NCBI GenBank assembly: GCA_037577475.1
Contig: CM075203.1
Span: 20,883,397 to 20,947,396, forward strand
Origin: Chaunax sp. Z400
Taxonomy: Eukaryota > Chordata > Actinopteri > Lophiiformes > Chaunacidae
Length of the DNA stretch: 64,000 bases
Direction of reading: 5' to 3'
Part shown: positions 46,220 through 58,000 of the stretch, piece by piece
How positions within the stretch are numbered: the stretch's first letter is position 1
Layout: every line of letters begins with the position of its first letter
Notes under the pieces: model-generated
Seen by the model: the letters and a program-made list of their open reading frames with translations, nothing else
Database searches by the model: none
What the model was told of the DNA's origin: nothing
Translations under genes and position numbers: made by a program

Positions 46220-49200
46220 ACAAAAGCAAGTGGCTCATAATAGATGAGTTGACAACAAGTCATGGGACAAAATCTCTTTGCAGTATAAAGCTTCAAACTT
46301 CAAACCGCTATCGACATGTTTAAAGTCTCTGGGCAATAAAATACAGACTATGATGCAGAATAAAGGAATGATCTATGTGTGCTGCATTTTATTATAATCA
46401 ATCCTGAGCTACTTGTTTGACTGTGATGAAGAAAAACCAGCTGATACAGAGACAGCTTGTCTTTTCTTTTGCCAACCACCAAGCACAACAAATTCAAATT
46501 TCCTCCTTCGCTCCTTCAGAAGAGTCAAACTATCCTCCAGACCACCAAAAGAAGAATTAAAAGTACCTCTCTCCATTTTGAATCCCCCGGCCCCTATTAG
46601 AATTTATCTACAGTCCCTGAAATTACAATGTTTCATCAAGACCCTAAACTACACATCAGGCATATAGTAAACAGGAAAACAGAGCACTGCAGCCGCCATG
46701 CTAATTTAATCACAAGACCCTCACCCTGTTTAGAACATGATGAATGAACACAGGGATGGACTGTTGGTCTGCATGGCCATGCAATTACATAATAATCCAG
46801 TTGATTGTCCCCCCCGCCCTGGTTCTGTGGCCCATGATTACACTCATTAGCACCATAGAGAATGTAAGACAATCACTTTTCTGAGAGAAGCTTCTTATCA
46901 TCGCTGGTGGATCAACGTGGGAGAGATTTACATTTTACATTTACATTAGAGATGCAGGTGTCATGACCGGCAAAAAAGGACCCGGGACAAGTCACCAGGT
47001 CATGGTGACTTGTCATGGTCATGTGTAGCTCTGTTATGGACTATTTCCCTGCATTTCCCTGTTCACACTGGAGTACATTCCAGCACTTTCAAACCTTCAA
47101 CTCTGCAGGATGTTTTGATGTCATGACAAAAGAAAAAAATAAATAAATTTGAATTCAGAGTTACAGAGTTTGAATGTAACACAAAATAATATAAAACCTA
47201 TAAGATGTACCTTCAAATTACAAAGACAAATGTTACATTTTTGGTTGATTATTGATTATTTTATTTTTTACATACATACATATATGTATGCTAATTGAAC
47301 ATAGAAGAAAACATATAATCAAAATACATTACATAGTAACTTTTCTGTGAAAAATAAGAAATGTAATCTTTTTATGTACAATTGATCATTGTAAATAATA
47401 ATAATAATAATAGTGAAATAAGGTATACTGTGAAACCATGACATACTGTGAAAATCTCATACTGTTGTAACCCCTCTAGACACATGTCACTATGCCGCTG
47501 ATCCACTGTTATTTTTTACTAAATTCAATGGCTTCGGGAAAAACTGCCACTTCCTGTTATGGTTTTTAAATGTCACTGATCATACGTCACAGACAGACGT
47601 TTATTATAAGCTTCTTTTTTTTAAAATGGCAATGGTGTAGAGTGAGCAGTACTACTTTCTTGCTTTATTGAGTCGACAGAGCTGCATGCATGAACTACAG
47701 ATGAACTTCAGTGTGCCGATTTCTGGCTCTGCAGCCCTTGAGGTAGTACATCCCTGATTGGAATCTCACGCTGTTCTCTCAAGCATTTCAGCATTACTGT
47801 AAATAAGTCATTAAGTGAGGAAATACTGTAGTTATGTTGTGTTTAGTTGAGTTCAATCTCAACCTAAAGAGACATCTCGAATTCTGTGTACTTCATCCTA
47901 AAAAAAAGACCCAATCTGAAGCTGAAAGAGTGAAAAACCAGTGCTTGAGAAAGATCTCAGGGATGATTCCTACACAGTGCATTGCCATGCTCCTGACTCA
48001 TTCCATGTGCAGCATGATGTTCCAAGTGTGAAAACTGTTTCAGCGCCTTTTATAACAGGAAACATTCTGTCCACCGCCAAACTATAGTCCTCTGGTTACC
48101 ACCGTGTTGTTTCATCCACTATAACTTTGCCATTAGACAGAACTGCTCTCATTAAACCCGTCTTGGACGGCCAGGCTAACCAAGCATATGTTTGGCCATC
48201 CTCTTCCTCGCGTCCTCTCCTTGTCTTGACTTTGCACAGACATGGATCCAAAGGCTGCCATTATCCGTCAGAAAAAGAAGAATCAAAGGATGGAAGTTAT
48301 CCTCAAGACTTCTTTGCCTCTAAATAACACTGAAAGTCTGCAGCTTTAAGATTCTTTTTCTACTTTTTGGGGCAACACAAAAGATACTGAAATATTTTGG
48401 CGTGATGCTAAGCAACACAGCTCTCATGTGGCCTCACTCTTTCTATGCGAGCCTTCTCTCTCCAGCCCTACACAATGAGGGCTCAACTGACAGCTCTGCA
48501 GCACAGAAATAGTGAAATAACACAGAGACGGTGGGCTTTGACATGATAATGAATTTACATGGCGGAAGCCCGATGCTTAATTTCCCTGTGTGCTGAGGAG
48601 CAAAGGAGGGACGGGTAGTTAAGTCGAGTTAAAAGATCATTGATGAGTTCAAAGATTGATGCTCCTTTGCCTCTCAGAGATGTGAAGTCGATGGGGCGAG
48701 CATGTTTTCTGTTAAAAAGCTGCTCTCTCTCTCTGGATGAAACATGAGCATTGTGCAGCGCACAAAGCTCTCATAAGTCCCTGAAGCAATTTCACACAAA
48801 ACAATGTGCACAAAGATACCTCACACACACCCACACACTCCTTATCTTTGCCTTCTAATTTCTAGAAAGCAAACCTGTGTCCTCTATATACTGTATACCT
48901 GTTACAGAACTAGAGAGATGGAGAATACCATTATCGTTGTATCGACTAGCTGCATTGAGTTGTTATTACTTGGCCAGCAGCCTGCTGTACATTCTGCAGA
49001 GTTAACCCTTACTCAAATTAAAGACATTTATTTGCCTCATATTAAATGACTTTTCCTAATTGAATGGGAACAACTAGACGGACATAAGATTTTAAAATGT
49101 ATGTTTTGTTTTGTTTTTATTGTGTGTTTTTTTTGAGTAAATTTGACTGTTTCAATTGTATTAAGATGTAATAATTATGAATATTTGAAGCACATTTGTT

Positions 49201-49385
49201 TCAGTTGTTTTGGCTGATTTTGTGATGACTATCAAATGCAATTATTTTCAAAATGGCCATAACCATACCTGTAGAATTGCACTTGAAGAACCTTCCTGTT
49301 CCCCATGCTGTGGAGAAGGAGAACATGAAAGAGATCTATGGTTCCTGTGAGGACATTGATTCTCTCTTTATGTTCTCTCTCAGCT
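46220..49385. other. unassigned non-coding DNA
   Basis: No gene recognised. Hairpin at 46987-47013 (listed). (AAT)n at 47397-47411. 46680-46880 has 'catgctaatttaatcac' and 'gcaattacataataatcc' and could be conserved non-coding sequence. Confidence 0.4.
46987..47013. other. short hairpin (11-bp arms, 5-nt loop)
   Basis: ACAAGTCACCA and TGGTGACTTGT are exact complements separated by GGTCA. Confidence 0.8.
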
Positions 49386-49390
49386 GAAAA

Positions 49391-49482
49391 TGACCTCTAA
49401 GCAAAGGCTTTCTGCCAATGAGGTTTAGCCAAAGCTCTTTGACAGTGAGAGTGATGTGGAGGAGAATGAGGCTGAGGTACAG
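49391..49482 (+). pseudogene. possible piggyBac transposase N-terminal relic
   Basis: From ATG at 49391 the frame reads MTSKQRLSANEV, stop, PKLFDSESDVEENEAE. Basic start, S/TxxE segment, then an LF-acidic run matches the layout of piggyBac-derived transposase N-termini (for example KRLSxxEAxxLLFxSDxDE). It follows an acceptor-like tctttatgttctctctcag. One in-frame stop; no downstream transposase domain is visible. The similarity is short, so this is tentative. Confidence 0.3.
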
Positions 49483-49574
49483 GGCAGACTCTATTTCACA
49501 TAGACAAGACATTTCATACATATTTACACATAACACTCACAGTAGCATATAATCTGTGGTCACTATTCTATTTA

Positions 49575-49980
49575 TTGGTACTTACTGTAAGAAACATGGG
49601 GTGCCTGACACATATACTGATATTTGCTAATATTTCTATTATTATAGCTGTGTATTGTTGTTGCTGTACATTTCTGTGCATCTCTCTTCCTCTTCTCTCT
49701 TCCTGTCCTCCTCTCTGTCACTTTTTCTCTCTCTTTATCTGTCGTCACAGCCGGCAGGCAGAGGGCCACCCAGTGAGAGTCGAGGTCTGCTCTAAGGTTT
49801 CTCCTGCTAAAAGGCAGTTTTTTTCTCATCATTGTCACCAAATGTTTCCTCATATGGGATTACTGTATTTTACTGTTCTGTAAAATACAGTACAGACTAG
49901 AGCTGCTCTTTTGGTGCCACAAGGTCATTTTTGTTGTGATTTGATGCTACTGTATAAATATTAAATTGACTTGAGTTGAT
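49575..49980 (+). mobile_element. (ATTGA)n-tailed repeat 'Y', copy 3
   Basis: Inverted relative to copies 1 and 2. It contains 'tattattatagctgtgtatt', a pyrimidine-rich stretch, aaggtttctcctgctaaaag, 'ctcatatgggatta', 'gttgtgatttgatgctac' and the end tataaatattaaattgactt plus 'gagttgat'. It includes a perfect 13-bp-arm hairpin at 49861-49892 (tactgtattttac / gtaaaatacagta). It is the longest copy in the window and shows the tail orientation. Confidence 0.68.
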
Positions 49981-50204
49981 ATAACTTTGGGGAACAATTT
50001 AAACTACAGTCATTTCCTGGACGTTAAGATAACTGGGACTAAATATATTAATGAATTTGAATATAAAAGGACTGTTAATTTGCTCAGGGCAATGTTGAGA
50101 AACTGTTACTTCCTGTTTTATTTTGAAGGTTCTTTTCCCCATGTTGCTGTTTCCCAAATCACATACTGTACCTCCATACCCGAGTGTATCAGTGTGTTCA
50201 TACT

Positions 50205-50970
50205 GCTAAGTATGCCAACATGCAGTATACTAGGAGTACCCGATGGCATACTCAATAAGTTGAGTGTGGAACGATGAACACTTCTCACCCTCGATGATCG
50301 CCATCTTGGCTTTAAAATGGAAGGGGAGGAGCTTAAGAGCCTATCAAGCATGTGAAAATACAGCCGAGGAAGCAACGGTTACGGCGGTGATTATTATTGC
50401 CATAGTTTTGTTCAATGATGAACTGATGATGATACTACTGTGTGTTACATTCATTGTGTACATTGGTCTACAGGATGCCAATTTTTACCTTGTATTTTCA
50501 CAGATTCATCTCTTATTGTATTTTTTTGATATTTGTAGATCCAAGTTATGTTTTCTAGTTGTTTCCTATTTGATTGTTGGTGTTTGTACATATTCTTGTA
50601 AATTTGTTTATGCTCGTGACTGAATGGCTTCATTGGCTCCAGGTGTACAAACCACAAACAAACTAACAAACCAACAAACCAACCAACGCCGGCAAAAACA
50701 TAACCTCCTTGGCGGAGGTAATAAAGGAAAATACAAACAAAGTACAATTTGGATGAAACGTGGAGCACATTGAAACGTTCATTTTAATCAAATGAAAAGC
50801 AGGCAGATATTTTTTACAGTGACGTGATGTTCGTGGTCAAATGTTGTGGCTTTCATTCCCGGTAAGTACACTACGGCAGTATGCGATTTGAGACAACGCT
50901 ACACTGTAGAAATTCACGCACTAAGCAAGTAAGTATACTCACAGTATACTAGCAGTATATTACATGTTCC
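50205..50970. mobile_element. possible DNA-transposon remnant with 'gcagtatac' termini, carrying repeat 'X'
   Basis: Left end contains catactgctaagtatgcca and 'gcagtatactagg'; the right end contains 'agtatactcacagtatacta' and 'gcagtatatt', partly inverted counterparts. 'gcagtatgcgatttgagaca' near 50876 resembles terminal sequence of fish DNA transposons. Between them 50640-50725 is a minus-strand repeat 'X' fragment. Boundaries and class are uncertain. Confidence 0.3.
50640..50725 (-). repeat. repeat 'X' fragment
   Basis: Contains 'acaaaccaacaaaccaacc' and 'aaaacataacctccttggcg' with 'gaggtaata', the characteristic minus-strand end of the family. Confidence 0.6.
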
Positions 50971-51009
50971 CAGTTCGTCGTGTTGATGTTTATGTTCATC
51001 AGACGTTCC

Positions 51010-51290
51010 AGCGTTCTCCCTCATGTCCAATGAAAGTTTTCTCAGTATGACTTCTCCTTGTAATTTGGAATTAGCCTTCCCCCTGGAAGGTTGGATTGGT
51101 TGTTTCTGGACATTTTAGATCTTCTGTGTTTTAGACTTATGTTTTTCTTGTACGATGGACTTTGGTTCAGTCATCACCTTATTTGTCACAGCTTCCTGTT
51201 TAGTTTGGATTTTCTATTATTATTTCATTTGGCCTGTGTCTGCATTTGGCCAATCACTCTTCATCCTGCTGTAACGTAACAGAAACATCT
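51010..51290 (+). repeat. possible decayed LTR end
   Basis: 'gcctgtgtctgcatttggcc' near 51232-51251 and the end 'ctgctgtaacgtaaca' resemble the U5 end of fish LTRs. The upstream part is T-rich and has no clear TATA or poly(A) signal. Confidence 0.3.
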
Positions 51291-51294
51291 GAGG

Positions 51295-53310
51295 CTCATC
51301 AGCAGTGATGATTACTGACTTATATGAACTGTTCAGAGGGGGAATATTACTGGTCAAGTTAAACCTTAGTAACTGTGAGTAGCCTGGCTAAATCGCAAAC
51401 ACAATCTCCATCTGGGTGGAGGTCAGGTTGAACTGTACAGTGATTCACTGCAGGGAAAGAGATGCCATATCATGTTTTGAGTCTATGTGAACATATACTG
51501 TATAATAAGATGTTACACAAACTGTAACATGTTAGATGTTTGTTAGAAAGGCAGGACATGGAGGAGCTACCATTATGAAGACAAACAGGATTCACTGAAT
51601 CACATGTTCAAACAAGACTTAACGTGTTTCCTGTCTGTCAGACATCAGACTGGCTCATCCTACAGAACGATCTGATTCATCAGAGGGAAATCTTCTGTAC
51701 ATTCAAGGCTGAAATGATCTCATGTCATGTTTGCACACCAGCAGCAGCAGCAGCAGCTATGATACATAAATGATTAATATTGATTATTTTCCAAATCTTC
51801 TTGAATGACCATCATGACTGGTACGATATTCTCTGCATCATGTGACTTGATCCCAGCTCATGTCAAGATGAAGTCATGGATATCTGAGAATAAAGACTTC
51901 TGTATTCAACCATTCGCTTTGGTATTTATGTTTTAAAAATGTTAAGCATCATGTGCATCTGATACACAAATCATTACATGTATGACGTACTTAATAGTTT
52001 GGAAGTACTTTAGCATCATGTCACGATATCAGTGTTTATGTATTAAATGTCATTGTAAGCATTGAACGAATAACTTGTCTTTTGGCTCTGACACTGATAC
52101 AGCAAAGAAACAAAGGATTAAAAATACTTGTTGTCAAGGTTCTACTCAGGTTCCCCTTTGAAAGTTTTAATGGATGAAGCATCCCTCTACTCTGATTACC
52201 CACTTCATCAAATAACTGATCAATGATTTCACAATCTAGCTAACTTTCTGTGCATGTTATTTTAATTGGGTTTTAAGATTGCACAGAAGAAGAATTGTTC
52301 AAATTTGTTGCCAGTCCATGGTGAATCACCATAAGAACTGACTTTCTCTCCTCCTCAAAGGAATAGAGTTTTAGATTTGTGAACATGTTAAACAGACTGA
52401 TTGTGGGAAGATAATGTAAGCATTCAGTCTTTTGAGCTTCAGACTATTAAATGAAGAAATGTTTCCCTCTTGTTTGCTGACAAAACATTCTCACAGAGCA
52501 GCTCTTCTGTTTGAGCAATGATCAAATACCTGAGCCAAAAAAAGAGGTTTCAAGGTAAGACTTTGTCAACATTAAACACACTTTGGGATTGGAGTACACA
52601 CTACTGTACCTCACCAAGGGGAAAAAATCTTATTTAGTCTCCATCTTCTAAAGGTTTTTTCTGTATTTGTTGCTTCATATTTCAGAGTTATTATCTTTCG
52701 TACACAGTGAACAGAATTTCATTGTTTCTATCAAAATTGCTGATTTTAATTGTCTTAAATTTGACCAAAACAGCTGATCTTTGGCATTTTACCAACATGC
52801 TGTCCTTCCAGCTTTGTCACACCTTCATGTGTCTCATCCAGACACACAAAGTACCCCACGGCGTATGTGGCCAAGGTGCAAATACCTCCTGCCAGCAAGC
52901 TTTTCTAAGATGGGCTTAACATGAACACGTGTTTGCTTTCATTCGGAAGGTGAACTCCCTTCTCCCGAGTAAAGGCTTAGGGTTGTGGCATTGCTCTGAT
53001 CAACTCATAATCTCACAAATGTTTATAGATACATTAAAATCCAGAGCACAGGAGGTGTCCTTGTACTTCTGGAGATGCCAGAATGGCATTATTTGACACC
53101 CTGGGAGGCTCCATCATACAGTCTGCTGCATACATGAGTCAAACCTTGGTAATACACTGAGTCCATTCTCAGTTTCATTTTAGCTCATCCCTCAGCATCT
53201 CATCCAGATAAAGAAGGAACTGTTGTGTGTCTGGATGAAATCAGTCAGGATTTCATAAACCTCCAATGGAAACATGTCAATATGAGATGATCAGACATGT
53301 TTTACCAAGT
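51295..53310. other. unassigned non-coding DNA
   Basis: No gene recognised. A (CAG)6 run lies at 51739-51757. Confidence 0.45.
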
Positions 53311-53311
53311 T

Positions 53312-53369
53312 AGACAGTCCAGAGAGGGGTGGAGGTCCCGAGACAGTCCAGAGAGGGGTGGAGGTCCCG
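53312..53369. repeat. 29-bp tandem duplication
   Basis: The 29-bp unit beginning agacagtccagagaggggtg occurs twice without a difference (53312-53340, 53341-53369). Confidence 0.95.
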
Positions 53370-53520
53370 GATCTTCTCCTGAACCTAACTGTGTAGTTGT
53401 TGAGGCCAGTTTCATGTTAAGAGCTTTGTGCACAGGACAGATACACCAAAGGGTGTATGCATTTTGTAAGGAGACGGGATGAGAACGTGTTGAACTCTGG
53501 AGAAGAACCTCATCCAGCTG

Positions 53521-53556
53521 AGGCCTGTTTGACTCATGGATGAGTCAAACAGGCCT
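53521..53556. other. 36-bp perfect palindrome with two AP-1-like sites
   Basis: Arms AGGCCTGTTTGACTCAT and ATGAGTCAAACAGGCCT (17 bp each) are exact complements separated by GG. Each arm carries TGACTCA, the AP-1 consensus, near the centre. It could extrude as a cruciform or, if transcribed, form a 17-bp stem; the loop would be only 2 nt, so it is not a standard terminator or miRNA. Confidence 0.9.
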
Positions 53557-53559
53557 TCA

Positions 53560-54675
53560 TACTTTATGCTGTGAACATTTAATTATAGTTATTAGAATCC
53601 TATCTGTATTTTAAATTGATTAATTATGACATATCACAAGTGTTTACAGTGGTGACATCCATCCCAAAGCAGCCTGTCTTAGAGACACACAGTCACTGAT
53701 AACCTGTTACACTGCATCTCATCCAGTGGCCTCCTCAGTTTCCTCCGCTGCCATGGCTCTTTTCCCCATTGGACAAGCCGACAGAGCCTAACTGAGTCAG
53801 GCATGAGCGCTCACTTCTCTCCTCACTCAGATCAATAAGGTAATAATATGATCTCCCCTGATTGCAGACAGTCAAATTAGTGCACGTCCAGCAGATCCAA
53901 TAGCTGCATTTGTCAGCTCTCTGATTGTGAAAGCTGTTTAACAATTCATGGCCCCGATCACAACATGAAACTTTTCACTGCTCCGGTCTCGTCTGCTGGC
54001 GATAATTGGTTGAAACTGGAGCCCAGTCTTCTGCTGTTTCCTGCACACAGGCAAGTGATGCATTTAGGAGCATATTTATGTTACGTTTCTCTCACACATG
54101 TCAACATACTCAGATGGTCAGATGAATACTTTACTGTACTGTATGTGTTGTATGTGTATAGTGTTGGTGAGCAGAATGACGTTCCTGGATATTTCAGTGT
54201 GCAACAAGCCAGTAGGTTGTGTGTTTTATCTATACAGAATCCTACAGAATGTTATTTCTCACTGCAGTAAATCTAAATATTAACTGCTAAACAGTAAGAA
54301 GCAATGTATTGCTGAAATACTTATACATTTTTTATTACATTTAAGGAATAAGTGGAATACATTTTCTTTCAAAAAGATTCCAAACGTTCACTGATTTTGA
54401 TACTGGATTGCATCATGTATGAAACATGGACACACAGCAACATCTGAAAATATTTATCCATCACATATTAAGGCTCTGCATGAAATGGGCCAGCACTCAG
54501 TAGAACTAGCAGTTTGACCTTTTGTCCACATGACTACCCTTACTTCTTAGTGGGTAGCGCCACCTACCAGTGAGTTTAGGTAGCCCCCCCCCAAACATCT
54601 GACTAACCACGTAACTTGGTCCAACAGCTAGGACTCCCAAAAACCATCTGTAGCATGGATGTAGGAAGTCCATCA
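53560..54675. other. unassigned non-coding DNA
   Basis: No gene, RNA gene or repeat recognised. Confidence 0.45.
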
Positions 54676-54679
54676 AATA

Positions 54680-54765
54680 TAGTAGTAGATCCAGATAAAC
54701 GGGTGGAGTCAGGACTTTATTTCTTCTTTCAGAGCATTGTAACTTGGGCCTTTTAGAATCATTTT
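54680..54765 (+). repeat. repeat 'X' fragment
   Basis: gatccagataaacgggtgga, then 'tttctttcagagcattgtaa' and 'gggccttt', corresponds to the central part of the family. The terminal part at 55553-55600 may belong to the same, interrupted copy. Confidence 0.45.
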
Positions 54766-54957
54766 ATCAACTACATATAAAATACTTGATGGATTACATG
54801 ACTGGGTTGGCTGGGTGGGGCATGTGTCATGGAAGGAATCATTACATTTTGGAGGTAGATTGTGAAGAAAACCACCATGAGTGAAATATAGTTTTTCTTG
54901 AATAACAATCCAACTAATAATAATAATGACACCAATGTGATTCCATGTACTAAGGGG

Positions 54958-55070
54958 AGGCTGTTGCTCAGGAGGTAGAGCGATCGTTCAAGGAAGAAAA
55001 GGTCGGTGGTTTGATCCCCAGCCCCTGAAAGTGTACAAGTTTTCACACTGTAAACTGTTTTGGATGGTTT
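54958..55070 (+). repeat. tRNA-related SINE (second type), partial
   Basis: gttgctcaggaggtagagcg is an A-box-like segment (54963-54982) and 'ggtggtttgatcccc' (55005-55019) a B-box-like segment, 45 bp apart as in a tRNA. This is the head of a common teleost tRNA-type SINE. It is not a tRNA gene: the acceptor stem and anticodon arm cannot be formed. The body after 55030 is short and diverged. Confidence 0.55.
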
Positions 55071-55074
55071 GGAC

Positions 55075-58000
55075 TTTCAGACTAATTACAGGAAGTTACA
55101 GCAGGCTACCGTCCCCAATAAACAAAAGAAGACGGAAAACAAACAGAAGAAATAAAAAATGAGGAGAGGAAGAGATGAGGTATTTATAGTGAAATGGTCT
55201 GATAAAGAAATGAAAACTCACACCTGAAAGTAATAAAAACTGCGCCAACAGTATGTAAAGGTGAGCGATGTCATCAATAAAGTGGTGCATCTACAAATGA
55301 GAAATACTTTTTCCTTTTTATGATGACCTGAACAGAATTCTGAATAATCAGTCATCAAGTATAGGGAGCTCACAGAGGTGATGACGACAGGACAAAGGTA
55401 TGTCATGAAAAGTTCTTTAGTTCGCTTGGAAAATTGCAAAACAAAAAAAGTGTAATGATCAAAACTAACTGGATTAAACATATAAAATTTAACAAAAACC
55501 TGAACCTTGGTTCGGACTTTCAAGCTTTAGGTTCAATGACATAATGGAGAAACTGAGCTGCCTTGGTGGAGGTTTGTGCTCTGAGTGTTGTCTAGTGGAG
55601 ACATGCCACCATCCTGAGTCTCCTCCCCCCGGCCTCCCAGACCAACCCCCCCCATTAATCCCTCTCCTCGGCCCCAAACTATCCCACCAAACACAACCCT
55701 CATCCCATCATCCTAAATTTTGTAGCCATTCCAAATAAAATAAAAGTGTTTGTTAGTGAACAGCTCAAAACATGTTCAACCTTTAAAGGCTACTTCTGAT
55801 CGCCATGGTAATATTCAACACGATTCCTATCATTCCTTTCTATTTACTTTGCACGTGGTCCGAGCTCCACACTTGCACTGGTGCATAAAGTCTGCTGGAG
55901 AAGACGCAGTGCTTAGCTCATCTGAAGCTCTTGTGTAACAGCTCCTTTCATGCAGATATCAGAGGTGTCAGTTTGCAAAGCCGCAAAGCCTCACTGCGTT
56001 ATAAAACCGTCTAAATGTATCCAGACGACAAAGCCAGCTCGCGTCTTTTAGCACAACCACCTGCTGTCTCCGCCCTTTAAGCCACCTGTGTTGTAATTGT
56101 GTTTTTTTTATCCCTCTTTGTCTCGTCAAAACAATTCTGCACCCATTTCCCCTCACCACGAATTAACAAGGAGTCAACACATTTATAACCAACAGCAGGA
56201 ATGATTTGATGTGAGCTTTTTTACGAACTGAACGTATTTGCTATTGTGTGTGTTTTTTTTATTATCATTGTTTTCTCTCTGATTGTGTCCTGCTCTCAGA
56301 ATAATTATTTGATCCCAGTCCTCCTGCAGCCACCATGATATCTGGTTTCCTGCTGTGGATAATACATCTGTCTGATGTGTTGCAGTATAAAAATAGGCCT
56401 TTGTTGATCTTCTATAACATCTCACAGAGCCTCTCTGTTCACAAACAGTTTGTTCAAAGCAACATCAAAATATCAAATGTATGTATGTATGCTAGCTTTA
56501 AACAGATGGTTCTGATATACATATTTGTGTACAACGACATAAGAAACTTCTGCAAACAAGATATAAAATGACAAATGCAACATCCCCAAGAAACATCTCA
56601 AATGTATTCACACTATGCATAATTAAATGTACTGTATGTTTGTTTGTACAGTGAGACGTGTGACAGAGCCACAGCTTCTCCCCTAAGAGCTGCAGAGTCT
56701 GAAGAAAGTGAAAATGAAACTAGCTTTTTTAAGACAATGCAAGACCATAAGGCAATAAGATTTTTTTATTTACACTGAAACACAATAAATGGATTTATTT
56801 TTGTAATAAGGAAGTCTCACATCACAGACATGACATTTTTTTCTAGGTTCAAATTTGTGCATCATGCAGAATAAAGCATCTAAAAAGTTGAAATTAGAGT
56901 TAATTTTGTGACTAAAAGCCTAATTCCTATTTCTAGCAGCATCCTTAAGCACTGACTGGCATGGTGAGTAATTAAAGGCTAATGTGAGTGGATTTCAAGT
57001 GTCTGGATCTGGCCCTGATGAAGATGTTTGGTTTTCTGTCTCTGTTCTCACAGCTGCAATCCAACCTGCACTCTATTTGGCTCCATTACAGCGTCCATTT
57101 GTATCATGTAGCATTGTGGTAAATTAAAGAGCCTGATGTGGACATAGATACTAAGAAAAGACTGACATCATCAGCATCACCTGAAAGCATCACCAAGTAG
57201 AGCTTAGAGGAGAAAAACTACTAATTTACTCTGTCTTCCTTTAAGTAATTAAAAATATTATCAGTGGATAAAAAGGGCAAAATCTTAGTGGTTTCACTTT
57301 ACTTGGATATTCTGCCAAAGAATATCTGTAATAAATGTTTGAAAATGAGTAATGGAGTATGTTTAACTTCTATTGCTGCCACAGGCAAAGAACGTAGATT
57401 CACTATGACTGACCATTATATAAAACACACAGTGTATAGAAAAAAACACTGACATCACACCTCGTCTTCATGGTCGAGGTTCTTCTTATGTTTTTCACTT
57501 TTAGGTTGAAATCAGTCTTGATATCAGGAAAGTGCAGAAAATCTGTGTTTACCTTTTAAATAATGAAATCATTTCTTTGACATTCTCATCATAATAAGCT
57601 GAGTTCTCAGGCAGCGTCTGGTGTTTAGAGTGTGGCTCACCTCGCGGGGCGGAGGGGTTTAATTTACTAGTTTACAGCTAGCTTTTCAAGCTAGAATGAA
57701 TGAGCTTTAAGGAAACAGACTGTGTAAAGCTGACACATCAGTCTTGTTAAAAGTTTCAATAGCACTCATCTACCTGACTGTATTTTAGCATTAATCAACA
57801 TATGAAAATTAAAGAGTCAAAAATCCAATTATCCCATCACTTAATTTCAGTTCCATTGTTATTCTCTCACTCTTCTCTCTACCAGGTTGACTAACATATT
57901 AAAATAAATAGCCTCAGATTTAAAAAAGCCTCCTTTAAATGCCTGGTGTTGTGTCCAATACATGAGGTAAAGTGTCATTAATGCTCATGTGTTCATGAAG

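Noticed and set aside
54963..55020. tRNA gene
   Set aside because: A- and B-box-like parts are present, but the acceptor stem and anticodon arm cannot pair and SINE sequence follows.
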